Assembly: GCA_030068145.1 (NCBI GenBank)
Contig: JAPJBO010000197.1
Span: 1-64,000, forward strand
DNA: 64,000 nucleotides
Direction of reading: 5' to 3'
Source: Diplonema papillatum
Taxonomy: Eukaryota > Euglenozoa > Diplonemea > Diplonemida > Diplonemidae
The notes beneath the pieces were generated by a model, which saw only the letters and a program-made list of their open reading frames with translations, did no database searches and was not told the DNA's origin. Position numbers and translations under genes: made by a program. Positions 8,401 through 17,649 of the stretch are shown in pieces. Positions within the stretch are counted from its first letter, which is position 1. Each line of letters opens with the position of its first letter.

Positions 8401-10765
8401 CGAGGCCGTCAGACGGAAAAGGGCGGAAGACTCAAAGGCGGAAGACTCAAGGGCGGCCGAGACGGCACCACAGAGATGCCTTCCCCCCATCTTCTACCCA
8501 GAGGGGGATTCCACGGGAGTCACAGACCCCGCCCCGGAGTCCCCCCCCTCCTCGCATATGGCGGTTGACGAAGAGGGGGACACCGAGGAACCCGTGCCCG
8601 AGGGCCTGCTGGAAGAAGGGGATGTGCTGATGCAAGGGCCCAGTCAGGATTCAGGTGAGGAGCAACCGGGGAGGGGGCGCTCCGCGGAACGCCACGGCTC
8701 AGGGCCGGCGACTGGCAGTCAGGGTCACCTGGCTACTGGGTCACAACTTGGTGGCCCATCCTCGGGCCAGGACACCGACAGGCCACGGGAACCCTCCTTC
8801 GTGAGCCCCGGGACAACGACCGGCCGCAGCGTCAGCCACAAAACAGGGAGCACAACGGACAGCACGCAAAAGGTAGGAAAGGTGAGAGAGGACAGCTCAC
8901 CCAGCGAGCAATCCGGCCTGAGCGAGGAGGACCGGGTGAGCTCCCGTAAAGGAGATGCGGGTAGGTACCGCAAGAAAAAAAAGGTGCAATCCCAGGCGAG
9001 GCGCGGACCCCAACTGAAGTGCAACATCGGCACGGCAGAACCGGAACCCACCCGGGCACCAGAGGCCCATCAGAAGTTAGGCTTCATTGACACACCGTCG
9101 GCGACGGCGAAGAAGATGACCGTGAGGGAGTACCTGGACAGAAAAGTGCAGTCGGAACAAGCAGACAAACCCCCGGCCGTAGAAGACAAGGGCCTAGCCC
9201 CCCCCCCCACCCCAGGTCTCCAGGCACCCAGTGGATCCACCCCCCCATCCCGGGTCGGCGAAGAAACGAAAGGGGCGGAGAGAGGGGTGGAGGGCAGCCG
9301 CGAGCGTCCACTCGACGTAGATGCCCCACCCGAGGCCATACCTCTGCCAGCGTCAGAGGACACGCCCTCAGGGCGGCCCGAGGAGCCTGATTCAGGGCTT
9401 CCCGGCCTTCGGAACCGGCCCCCAGACACGGTTGGGGCCGCACCAGCCGGCCCAAGGAGCCAACCGAGGGGGTCCGGCACGGCCATGGCCAAGCCCAGTG
9501 AGGGAGCGCCCCAAGCGGTCCCCATGACACGGCCTGGGACTGAAGGGGCCGACGAGGGAGAGGACACCGGTACTTCACAGAGCGGATCCGCCGGAGGGGC
9601 GGACGAACAGGCCTCCGGTTCACAAGACACAGTGGAGTTGATGCAGGCTTTGGAATCGGCCCGAGTTCCGCCCCTGCCTGCGACGAGACAAGCACAGAAC
9701 GCTTCACAGGAGCCGTTGGAAAACGAAGTCTTAGCAGGGGGAGCCACCTCCGCGTCCCACACCACAAACACCCACCCAGGCGCCAACAAAACACCAGCCA
9801 TGGCAGCAGGGAGAGTGGACGTGACTGGGACTGGGGGGGATGCGAGTGACACACCACAGGAGCCTCGGCAGGAGCAGGACGCGGAAGGACACGAGGCCCG
9901 ATCCCCGCAGACGTGCAATAGGAAGATACGTGGCGCCGTCTCGGCGGGAACTACCCCCACGACCCACTCCACAGCCACTCACCCGAGCGCCAACAAAACA
10001 CCAGCCATGGCAGCAGGGAGAGTGGACGTGACTAGGACGGGAGGGGACGCGAGTGACACACCACAAAAGCCTCGGCGGAAGCAGTGTGCGGATGGGCACG
10101 AGAATCAGACACCGCAGGCGTGCAAAAGGAAGGAGAATGACACCGCCTCGGCGGGAGCTACCCCCACGAACCACACCACAGCCACCCCCCCTAGCGCCAA
10201 CAAAAAACCAGCCATGGCAGCGGGGGGAGTAGATGTGAACGGGACACTGGGACCTAAGGCTCCTGCCGCGGCACCTAAGTCAGTCGATATCCTAGCCAAC
10301 AGTGGAAGGTCGAATGTCATGATCACGACCGCTATCCGGGCCGAAAAGGGTCGAGCGGGCCTCACGACCACGAATTCGTGCTACCTGCAGGCGGCTTTGA
10401 ACCTGATCGCGGTCACGGACATGGCACAGCAGGTAGTAGCCTTCCAGCGGTGCGACACGCATGAGAAAGGCGAACTTACCGCGGCGGTCCACAGGTGGGT
10501 GACAGGAGAACGGTCGGCGACGGTACTTCTTTCTGTACTTGCAAGCATCAGCGGTCCATTTGGAGACGGACGACAATGTGACTTGGGAGAGGTCCTGCGA
10601 ACGGTTGCCACCACGGTCCAGGAAGAGAACGCCGCCCACCGGGCCTGCAACACTCGGCAGACAGACCGGATCGCGGGCCTAGGGCACAGGTACACGGTCG
10701 ATGTCAGGTGCGGGAAGTGCCAGGCTGGCCACACTGCCCACGAGGACCTTCGTTTTCCAACTTAA
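5444..10765 (+). CDS. Non-LTR retrotransposon polyprotein: RT, CCHC finger, RLE, long tail, USP-like domain
   Basis: One uninterrupted ORF of 1,773 codons. Numbering from the ATG at 5,444: a conserved upstream region with FPRGSGAGPSSLR (about 226) and ALNKKDGDVRPIAVGE (about 282). Reverse transcriptase motif A is VDLKNAFNSVHR (about 360), motif B QQGDPMGPLLFSLA (about 412) and motif C YLDD (about 446). A CRIC-H-C zinc finger follows (about 757). The PD-(D/E)XK restriction-like endonuclease has HNAVRDE, then PGDVSLP (about 819) and SVDVTIVNP (about 835). Residues 900-1,620 are Pro/Ser/Thr/Glu-rich. The end has GLTTTNSCYLQAAL (about 1,639) and VRCGKC (about 1,754), resembling the Cys box and zinc-ribbon CxxC of ubiquitin-specific proteases, without a His box. 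By family knowledge the element moves by target-primed reverse transcription after nicking by its own endonuclease. The first 12 codons lie in duplicated tail DNA read in another frame, so the native start is probably lost or further in. Absence of stops suggests recent activity. Confidence 0.9.
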   Translation: MRVTHHRSLGRSPRRNPAGLQVEDTVGATIPDPGRGLPSWDEVAHLRCQTVAKVPRPVQRLWAETYIRTLRRVNTKRDEDSFILLYLFPKVCLWKSRGSGKRHHKKRASEIRDRLVAWGEGEYTDLWQEAKRASEASKVGKGRDAQDSEDEKIARATTLAKLGRFSQGNAALTAGGLAEDNDKTWRALEEKHPKAAAAYENIDYGEGPGALKVEPELVLQAIRSFPRGSGAGPSSLRAQFVKDAVEAPDVEGAIAETKDLVNLLLSGEAPTASMPYLAGATLIALNKKDGDVRPIAVGEVWRRLAAKCACAAVKKEAEKILVKDSQVGVAVQGGLEAAVQAVRGYSERNLGRSGKVILKVDLKNAFNSVHRDAMIRETKANLPELLPWVEWCYAGKSNLFMRGKVLKSEEGAQQGDPMGPLLFSLAIAPIVQKMKRETGLDLSLFYLDDGIFAGDKDKVLRAMELFQSECRKIGLEIGDKCEWILLDPCLNGDPKAWGFPEKTTFILDGNFHFLGAPIGDEDYCAKYLSDKVDSLRETFRMLKKMDDKQAAYLLLRYCDSFGKMVFYMRANPGRKTREVLSAFDDMVKDAAEEISQSRMTKHAWTQAKLAIRFGGLGLRSAADHHAAATLASLSAWEDLAKELDPNYRVDEKAWREAAKKFNKTVGREDIGRSGPQGPLSQKLLSSAIEEVYLKKVHKGYKDNPAELARLHTITQPHAASWLTAVPFDGKDLEPAEFEAAVKLWLGLAVYESGQTCRICKKESLDQAGRHALNCPNGGDRTAKHNAVRDELFLACSDAALNPIREEKHTLGTRPGLVPGDVSLPRGVNERRPRSVDVTIVNPMAPSVCKEAAKHPGYAARLGEAEKYCKYAKEMGRNNRTLTAFALESFGGFGAEARGFLRRVAGEAAKRARLDKAGVYRDYAERISIQVVKAAARSVLRRGEITDRGSLPAEVSVTEEEPVEITTPETEEWMAWMAWIEEGEALGEAVRRKRAEDSKAEDSRAAETAPQRCLPPIFYPEGDSTGVTDPAPESPPSSHMAVDEEGDTEEPVPEGLLEEGDVLMQGPSQDSGEEQPGRGRSAERHGSGPATGSQGHLATGSQLGGPSSGQDTDRPREPSFVSPGTTTGRSVSHKTGSTTDSTQKVGKVREDSSPSEQSGLSEEDRVSSRKGDAGRYRKKKKVQSQARRGPQLKCNIGTAEPEPTRAPEAHQKLGFIDTPSATAKKMTVREYLDRKVQSEQADKPPAVEDKGLAPPPTPGLQAPSGSTPPSRVGEETKGAERGVEGSRERPLDVDAPPEAIPLPASEDTPSGRPEEPDSGLPGLRNRPPDTVGAAPAGPRSQPRGSGTAMAKPSEGAPQAVPMTRPGTEGADEGEDTGTSQSGSAGGADEQASGSQDTVELMQALESARVPPLPATRQAQNASQEPLENEVLAGGATSASHTTNTHPGANKTPAMAAGRVDVTGTGGDASDTPQEPRQEQDAEGHEARSPQTCNRKIRGAVSAGTTPTTHSTATHPSANKTPAMAAGRVDVTRTGGDASDTPQKPRRKQCADGHENQTPQACKRKENDTASAGATPTNHTTATPPSANKKPAMAAGGVDVNGTLGPKAPAAAPKSVDILANSGRSNVMITTAIRAEKGRAGLTTTNSCYLQAALNLIAVTDMAQQVVAFQRCDTHEKGELTAAVHRWVTGERSATVLLSVLASISGPFGDGRQCDLGEVLRTVATTVQEENAAHRACNTRQTDRIAGLGHRYTVDVRCGKCQAGHTAHEDLRFPT
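9735..10245 (+). repeat. Triplicated coding module in the retrotransposon tail
   Basis: Three copies (starting near 9,740, 9,950 and 10,155; spacing about 207 bp, 69 residues) of a module with NKTPAMAAGRVDVT and GGDASDTPQ. Copies stay in frame, so the tail grows by whole modules. The third copy is the most diverged. No fold is apparent; the sequence looks disordered. Confidence 0.85.
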
Positions 10766-10786
10766 GCGCTTCAAACAAACTTCGTC

Positions 10787-12967
10787 TGTTGTTGCTGCTG
10801 CTGCCTTGCCGCTGCTATGATGCTGCTGCTGCTACTGCCTTGCTGCCTTGTTGCTGCTGCCTTGCTGCTGCTGCTGCTGCTGCAGCCTTGTTGCTGCCTT
10901 TCCGCTGCTATGTTGCTGCTGCTGCTTCCCTGCCGCTGCTGCCTTGCTGCTGCTGCTGCCTTGCTGCTGCTGCTGCCTTGCTGCTGCTGCTGCCTGTTGC
11001 TGCTGCTGCTGCCTTGTTGCTGCTCCAGCCTAGCTGCAGCTGCTGCTGCTGCTGCCTTGTTGCTGCTGCCTTGGCGCTGCAGTGTTGCTGCTCCTGCTTC
11101 CCTGCCGCTGCTGCCTTGCTGCTGCTGCTGCCTCTTGCTGCTGCTGCTGCTTTGTTGCTGCTGCTGCTGCTGCTGCTGCCTTGTTGCTGCTGCCTTGCCG
11201 CTGCTGTGTTGCTGCTCCTGCTTCCCTGCCGCTGCTGCCTTGCTGCTGCTGCTGCCTTGCTGGTGCTGTCCTGCTCCTCCTGCAGCCTTGCTGCTGCTGT
11301 CCCGCTGCTGCTGCTGTCTTGCTGCTGCTGCATTGCTGTTGCTGCATTGCTGCGGCGGCCTTGCTGCTGCTGCTGCTGCCTTGCTGCTGCTGCCTTACGG
11401 CGGCTGCCTTGCTGATACCTTGCTGCTGGTGTCTTGCCGCTGCTGTCTTGCTTCTGCTGCTGCCTTGCCGCGGCTGCCTTGCTGCTACTGCTGCCTTGCC
11501 GCTGCTGCCTTGCTGCTGCTGCCTTGCTGCTGCTGTCCTGCTGCTGCTCCTGCCTTGCCGCTGCTGTCTTGCTGATGCTGCCTTGCTGCTGCTGTCCTGC
11601 TGCTGCTGCTGCCTTGCCGCTGCTGCCTTGCTGATGCTGCCTTGCTGCTGCTGTCCTGCTGCTGCTGCTGCCTTGCTGCTGCTGCCTTGCCGCTGCTGTC
11701 TTGCTTCTGCTGCTGCATTGCCGTTGCTGCCTTGCCGCGGCTGCCTTGCCGCGGCTGCCTTGCTGCTGCTGCTGCTGCCTTGCTGCTGCTGCCTTACCGC
11801 GGCTGCCTTGCTGATGCCGCCTTGCCGCTGCTATCGTACTGCTGCCGCCTTGCCGCTGTTGCCTTGCCGATGCTGTCTTGCTGCTGGTGTCTTGCTGCTG
11901 CTGTCTTGCTTCTGCTGCTGCCTTGCCGCTGCTGCCTTGTTGCTGCTGTCTTGCTTCTGCTCCTGCCTTGCTGGTGCTGCCTTGCCGCTGCTGCCTTGCT
12001 GATGCTGCCTTGCTGCTGCTGCCTTGCCGCTGCTGTCTTGCTTCTGCTGCTGCCTTGCCGTTGCTGCCTTACCGCGGCTGCCTTGCGGATGCCGCCTTGC
12101 CGCTGCTATCGTGCCGCTGCCGCCTTGCCACTGTTGTCTTGCTTCTGCTGCTGCCTTGCCGCTGCTGCCTTGTTGCTGGTGGCTTGCTTCTGCTGCAGCC
12201 TTGCTGGTGCTGCCTTGCTGCTGCTGCCTTGCTGATGCCGCCTTGCCGCTGCTGCTGCCTTGCTGATGCCGCCTTGCTGCTGCCATCGCGATGCTGCCGC
12301 CTTGCCGCTGTTGCCTTGCTGCTGCTGCCTTGCTGCTGCTGCCTTGCTGCGGCTGCCTTGCTGCGGCTGCCTTGCTGCGCTGCCTTGCTGCGGCTGCTGC
12401 CTTGCTGCTGCTGCCTTGCTGCGGCTGCCTGCTGCCTGCTGCCTTGCTGCCTGCCTTGCTGCGGCTGCCTTGCTGCGGCTGCTGCCTTGCTGCTGCTGCC
12501 TTGCTGCGGCTGCCTTGCTGCGGCTGCTGCCTTGCTGCGGCTGCCTTCCAGATGCCGCCTTGCCGCTGCGTCGTGCCGCTGCCGACTTGCCGCTGTTGCC
12601 TTGCCGCTGCTGCCTTGCTGCTGGTGTCTTCCCGCAGCTGTCTTGCTTCTGCTGCTGCCTTGCCGCTGCTGCCTTGTTGCTGCTGCTGCCTTGCTGATGC
12701 CGCCTTGCCGCTGCTATTGTGATGCTGCCGCCCTTGCCGCTGTTGCCTTGCCTGCTGCTGCCTTGCTGCTGCTGCCTTGCTGCTGCTGCCTTGCTGCTGC
12801 TGCCTTGCTGCTGCTGCCTTGCTGCTGCTGCCTTGCTGCTGCTGCCTTGCTGCTGCTGCCTTGCTGCTGCTGCCTTGCTGCTGCTGCCTTGCTGCTGCTG
12901 CCTTCCTGCTGCTGCTTGCTTCTGCTGCTGCTGCCTTGCTGCTGCTGCCTTGCTGCTGCTGCTGCTT
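10787..12967 (+). repeat. CTG-rich 14-bp minisatellite, 2.2 kb array
   Basis: Array of CCTTGCTGCTGCTG units (14 bp) with scattered variants (CCG for CTG, TTGCTTCTG, CTGATG). The stretch 12,767-12,900 is almost pure. Because 14 is not a multiple of 3, each strand reads through all three frames in a 42-bp cycle (LLLLPCCCCLAAAA on plus), giving long open frames in every phase that I do not treat as genes. It truncates the USP-like domain of the upstream ORF and is followed directly by repeat R3. Confidence 0.95.
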
Positions 12968-13685
12968 TCTTGCCGACCTTTTTTACGCCTGGGAAGAGTA
13001 GGTGCGCAGCTCGGAGGCCAGATACGAAGTTAGGGGCTTTCACCCACAGCAAAGGAACTGCTTGCCTTGGCCGCGTTTCGAAAAACACGTTTCCAGGGGA
13101 CACCGCGAGGAGGTGGCAAGTCAGATTTTGTCCCCCAACCCCAAGACCACCCATTGAGAATTCCGGGGCCTTTGATGGCCAGCTTCTTGGACTTCACGAC
13201 CTCTCAGGACCACTTTGCTGAAGGAACACCGAAAACGTGATAGGCAACTGTTGCATGTCGAAATGGGGAGGGCACGTTCTCCCGAAGTTGCGACCCTTGA
13301 AAGAACGTCGTTCGTAGGAGCTTCGAATTCCTGTGACGGTTTCGTTGGATGCATCGGTCAAAATATCAACAAAAATATGTACCCATAGCTCTGACAGAAC
13401 CTTTTCGCTGACTCGTAACTTCACATACCTTGACTGCTTCCACACGAACTCTCGAACACCAGATTTTTCAAGCACAACTCCGACCCGAACCATCTTGTGA
13501 ATTTCTTTTCTTCTTCTAGTTCCTGTTTGCGTTGTGTGTGCTGAATCCTTTTTTCTTTCGAGTCGGCCTCTTCACACAAGAGGCCGAACCTGGACAAGAA
13601 GGCCCACATCGAAGCACTAAGAATCCATCAAATGCACGAGGGGGCCCGCAGGGCCACCGAGTGCGGGTTTGCGGGTTTGCGGGGT
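12968..13685 (+). repeat. Terminal repeat R, copy R3
   Basis: Close match to R1 (1,523-2,220), with the same position after a CTG minisatellite. It ends in about two GGGTTTGC units at 13,662-13,682 and then passes directly into unrelated sequence next to a gene on the minus strand. This marks the 3' terminus of the retrotransposon unit. Confidence 0.85.
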
Positions 13686-13757
13686 TCGAGCAAAGGCTTC
13701 TCTTGTCGAGCAAACCACCTGCCTATTCTTAGTCCAGATCTTCAAGCATCGGATGAA

Positions 13758-14303
13758 TCACATACTTGCGTTTACTCTTGAGGAGCTCAGATACACGCAA
13801 CCACCATTATCGGGGTTCGAACCGATTTCTTGTGTGACGGTTATCGTTGTAGCGGCCACGTTCGGTAGCTCGTTGAGTTGCAGCGCGGAACGCAAGCCTG
13901 TGCCCGTGACCGATAATCTGTCCAGGATCGTCTCTTGGAAAGACTGCACGAGCAGCGAGCCGACGGCGGATACATCACGCATCACCAACCTCCCGTGACC
14001 TTCAAAGACAAAGTCTCCAGACAATGAGCAATTTGTAACGTTCAGCGCGACGCCGTAGGGGATTTGTAAAGTCAGAGTACCGGAAGACGCAAGAACGGAC
14101 GAGCACGTCAGCTCGAACCTGGAGCTATTCACCGCGCATGTCGTCGTCCCTGTTGCCGAGGATCCTGCCCACACTGCGCAGGAGCCAGTCCCAAACTCAT
14201 TACACAAAAGGTCAAAGTCGGTAAAGGTAGGGCACGAGACCGAGCTTTCGGCCGCGGTTAATTCGGTCAGAATTAATGCGACGGTCATGAATAGAACGAT
14301 CAT
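13758..14303 (-). CDS. Secreted protein fragment, possible beta-helix type
   Basis: Start chosen at ATG 14,303 because it gives a clear signal peptide (MIVLFMTVALILTELTAAES) followed by a Cys- and Thr-rich extracellular sequence of about 155 residues. Short beta-strand-like turns with regular Asn, Ser and Gly, and a DNGGCVYL motif near the end, resemble right-handed beta-helix surface proteins; this is inference. Downstream a donor-like GTATGT lies near 13,768, and the retrotransposon unit ends only about 75 bp away. The rest of the gene may therefore be a later exon or have been lost to the insertion. The family is not recognised. Confidence 0.5.
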   Translation of the reverse strand: MIVLFMTVALILTELTAAESSVSCPTFTDFDLLCNEFGTGSCAVWAGSSATGTTTCAVNSSRFELTCSSVLASSGTLTLQIPYGVALNVTNCSLSGDFVFEGHGRLVMRDVSAVGSLLVQSFQETILDRLSVTGTGLRSALQLNELPNVAATTITVTQEIGSNPDNGGCVYLSSSRVNASM

Positions 14304-15007
14304 CGGATTGTTTTCTCTTAATTTACCTGCCTGAGCCAGCAGGGTTAAACGTGATCTTGGAGACGTGCCGGCCTGACCCATCCTCTCTTACCGGTCCGGC
14401 ACTTACCGGGGAAACGAAGGTAAACTGCTCTTCTTGAGCATGCGCAGAACAGCGAGGGAAACTGGGCCAGCGACGATGTAAAGGTTGAGAAATAGTCACA
14501 ACGACAATGGAGGTAGATAGGGTTGTTGATGCTCATGAGTACCAGCCGGTAAAAAGCCATCACTGACGGGCCAGCAGAAACTGGCAAGATTTTAAGTAGT
14601 CGGCACAGCTGCCATATTCGAGTTTCCGACTCGGGCTCGTGTGGAGGTGGTTTCAGATAGCAAATTGGCAATGATCACCTTCAGGGCGGTTGGCGCTCGT
14701 GCTGAACACAAGCTCGTAGAGACGGTCAGCAGGGCAGACGGGGGTTGTAGCAATGTGCTGCCGTCGACTCAAGCTTTGTGAGCTGTGGTTGACCGTCACG
14801 TTCCTGGACCCGAAGCGGCCTTTTTTCTTCTTCGTCTTCTTCTGGTCTGACCGAGTTTTTTCGGGTGCAAAGTGGAAGCTCGGTCAACTGACCCAGTTTG
14901 CATCCACAAGCTCGGCCCCTGCTTTATGATGACCCTTGCAACTAGCTACTTTCCTCAAGGGTTCCCTGACCGCATGAGCACGCGTTTCTCGTATTTGCCC
15001 CAAACAT
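14304..15007. other. No supported gene
   Basis: A short minus-strand open frame (14,345-14,671) has no domain and a biased composition. A TTTTTTCTTCTTCGTCTTCTTC tract lies near 14,820. Nothing else is recognisable. Confidence 0.4.
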
Positions 15008-15160
15008 TTGCGGTTAATTCCCGCACCTGAGAGGGTCGGGGAAGGGCCAAAAAATTGACCCTGCTGGTACTGAGGGCGAATAAAGGGCAAGTCAGGGCGA
15101 GTGACGGGACAAAGACAAACGAGTCTGGGGCGAGTCGCGACTCGCCCGCTACCTGTGTTT
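15008..15160 (+). repeat. GACTCGCCC repeat family, copy 1
   Basis: About 150 bp matching 18,960-19,106: an AATYCCCGCACC start, a GACCCTG block, several GGGCGAGTGA units, then the imperfect palindrome GGGCGAGTCGCGACTCGCCC. Confidence 0.8.
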
Positions 15161-15240
15161 GGGGGTCCTTAGGGGTCATGTTGGTCATGTCGGGGTCGTG
15201 TTGGGGTCATGTCGGGGTCATGTTGGGGTCCTTTTGGGTG
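15161..15240 (+). repeat. GGGGTCATGTT minisatellite
   Basis: Five to six short units of GGGGTCATGTC or GGGGTCATGTT with slippage, directly after the GACTCGCCC repeat. Confidence 0.8.
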
Positions 15241-15424
15241 GTGATCTTTCTGAGATAGACCGCACTGGCGCAAAACGCATCCGAAAGTAGGCAACTACAG
15301 GAAAAAGGGAGATATGTTGAAAATACTTCACAAGAGCGCACCGCTCGGCGAGCACTGAATAGTTTCTTCCAGTCTACAATCTAAATGAATTCTAATACAG
15401 CACAAAAAGCGGATGAGGTCGAAG

Positions 15425-15760
15425 TCAGTACTGACGAGATCTACGTGGGGACCCAAGGGATGCAGCAGCCATATCAAAGCGTTGTGATTGCTCGAGAAAG
15501 CGCATCTCAGAGTCTCTTAGCGCTTCACGATTGCGTTCCATTGCTATTTCCTTTTCCATGAGAGCCTTTTCTTCGAGATGCATAACGCTCTGTCTTGTGC
15601 GGACAGACGTGTTGAGATCTTGGTTTGTTTGGACAGTCCGAGTAAGCTCTTCACTTTCAGCCTCGAGTGCCGAAAGCTGGGCAAGTAACTTCTGCTTCTG
15701 CTGCTCGAGCCTCTCAAGTTCTGCTGTGATGTCATTGCCATAGTTTTCATTCGTGGCCAT
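15425..15760 (-). CDS. Small coiled-coil protein
   Basis: A complete 111-residue frame from a real ATG. Residues about 11-100 form an uninterrupted, charged heptad-type coiled coil (ELERLEQQKQKLLAQLSALE near the start); the C-terminus is short and basic (SPRRSRQY). No membrane segment or signal is seen. The 96-bp gap to the composite element at 15,813 suggests its promoter lies close to or inside that element. The family is not recognised; a structural or adaptor role is only an inference. Confidence 0.65.
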   Translation of the reverse strand: MATNENYGNDITAELERLEQQKQKLLAQLSALEAESEELTRTVQTNQDLNTSVRTRQSVMHLEEKALMEKEIAMERNREALRDSEMRFLEQSQRFDMAAASLGSPRRSRQY

Positions 15761-15812
15761 CTGTGTGAGTGTCTGACAGTGGAAACCCGATGCAAAATGC
15801 GGTGGAAGTCAT

Positions 15813-16642
15813 TCTTCGAGACTGGAGGTCCAATGAACATGCAATATGAATCTATTCGTGCAAACCCCACTTTTCTTGCAACAATTATGAAAGTGTATTG
15901 TTTTGGACTAGATAATAGTGCGGAGGGCGGGGTGAGCAGCGACACCCCCCGCAAGCGAGCCGAACACAACAGGCGGAAACAGAGAAGACAGAAGAAAGGA
16001 CTCCAGCAAGGACACAAGCCCGCACGACAACCACGCCACTGCAGAGCAGACAGACAAGTTGCGGCTATACACGGCTTGCATGATCACTTCGTGCCATAAG
16101 AACCTTTTCTTTCGTTCTTCCTTCTTTTCTCAACCACCAAACGTACACAAGGATAATGGGGCCTTTGCCTCACGGAGACCCTGCCTGACATGAGAGAAGG
16201 CCAACCGACAATTCGTTGTCAGTCCCGAGTGTCAGGTCAATCTGAACCCTCACGAGGTCAGAACCCCTCACACGTAACTCGTCTGACGAGTGCCCCGCGT
16301 GTGGGGGGATGCGTAACGAGCTCAGGGGCCGAAACGGGGGTCTCTGTCGTGAAAGAAGCTTACTCTCGAAACACACCAACACACCACCAGGTACACCACA
16401 GGAATAACAGGCGGCACAAGGAACCCCTGTACGTAGGAGGAGCAGAGTACGTTCCGACGTATGAAAACGAAAACAAAAAACGGAGCTAGCTTTTTTTCTC
16501 CGCAGAGTGAGCGGGCGGGTACTGGCGCCGAACTTGCCACCACAGGCCAAACTTGCTCCGAACTCGGCGTCACGAGAGCCCGAACTTAGCTTCGCCCGAA
16601 CTTTACTGTTTCTCGAACTTTAACTGCTGCCTTCAGTCTCTT
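15813..16642 (+). mobile_element. Composite TIR element with GAACTT satellite, copy 2
   Basis: Starts with TTCGAGACTGGAGG (CGAGACTGGAGG at 15,817-15,828) and ends with CCTTCAGTCTC (16,630-16,640), the inverted terminal sequence with one change. It contains the 110-bp head repeat, about 590 bp of unrelated filler and a short GAACTT satellite (16,516-16,625). No transposase is seen, so it is non-autonomous if mobile. Flanking target-site duplication is not evident. Confidence 0.6.
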
Positions 16643-16789
16643 CCTGGAGTGGGGTATTTCTGAAAGTCTTCCCATGCTCCGTCGTCGGAGAAGGCGCAGA
16701 ACACCAAAACCCCGTCCCTCCTTGACTCGATCGAGAGGGAAAGTCAGCAAAGTACCCCGTCAAATGTTTTCAGCATATGGAGGCGGTGC

Positions 16790-17645
16790 AGCCGACCACG
16801 TGCTGTGCTGGCACCGGCACCGGGCACCGGTGCTGGCGGTGCTCTCCGGTGCTGGAAAAATAATTTCGGTTTTCACACCTCAAAAAGCCCAAAAAACGAG
16901 GAAAAAGTGTTGAAACCATAGTTTGGGCCTCGTTCTCGGGTTTTTGAGCAGAATTCTTTTTCAGTTGCACCCCCCCCAAAGGGCCCCCACGCTTCCCCAT
17001 TGAGTCTGGGTGCTTCCCCATGACGACTGTGGGCCTGATCCTGGCTCCTGGAAGTCGGTCCACAGTACCAGCCTTTTTCGCCGACTTTTTGCTCGAGATC
17101 AGCTCTGATGAAGAGATCTGTAGAAAATAGACCCGGGGGCCAAAGAGTTGGTACGTGGTTCGTCGAGCCAGGGACCGGGACGTGGTGAAAATGGAAATCG
17201 TGGAAATCGAAGTTGCCATTTCAGATTTCGTGGTTCAAATGCCTGTGCACGTGAAATTGTCAATTCCCGCAGGGCACGTTTTTTGACATTTCTACTGTTG
17301 CGCCGGTAGTTTTGACCGTTTTGGCGTGATTCTGTGATGCAAAGTTTTGCATCCCGCGTTGTAGTTTTCATGCCTGGTGCCCTGAACATTGGAAAGACTC
17401 AACGAACCTCGCACATACTATGGGTTCCCGGGGTCCATTTTTCACGAATCTCTTCATCGGAGCATGAGGTCGACGAGAAAGGTCTTCTACACAGGCCAGC
17501 GAAAGAATGTCACCAAACAGGGGATTTATCATTGCAAAACTGGCGGGTTCCACCGGAGAGCACCGAAGAGCACCGGCCGGTGCTCTTCGGTACCAGCACC
17601 GGTGCTGTGGTGCCAGCCCCCACACTGTTGTGCACCTTGCTGAGA
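16790..17645. mobile_element. Foldback element with imperfect inverted arms
   Basis: The left arm (about 16,790-17,165) and right arm (about 17,390-17,645) are diverged inverted repeats. Shared blocks include CGGTGCTCTCCGGTG at the outer ends and GATGAAGAGATYTGT near the loop. The outer ends are rich in CACCGGTGC palindromes. No ORF in the 220-bp loop resembles a transposase. Confidence 0.6.
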
Positions 17646-17649
17646 TACT

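Noticed and set aside
10708-13221. Long open frames across the CTG array (up to 447 codons)
   Set aside because: They are the Leu/Pro/Cys/Ala read-through of a 14-bp repeat and are open in all phases; no domain is present.
13805-13830. T-arm-like sequence GGGGTTCGAACC
   Set aside because: It lies inside the coding frame of the secreted protein (IGSNPDNGG), and no other tRNA arms can be formed around it.
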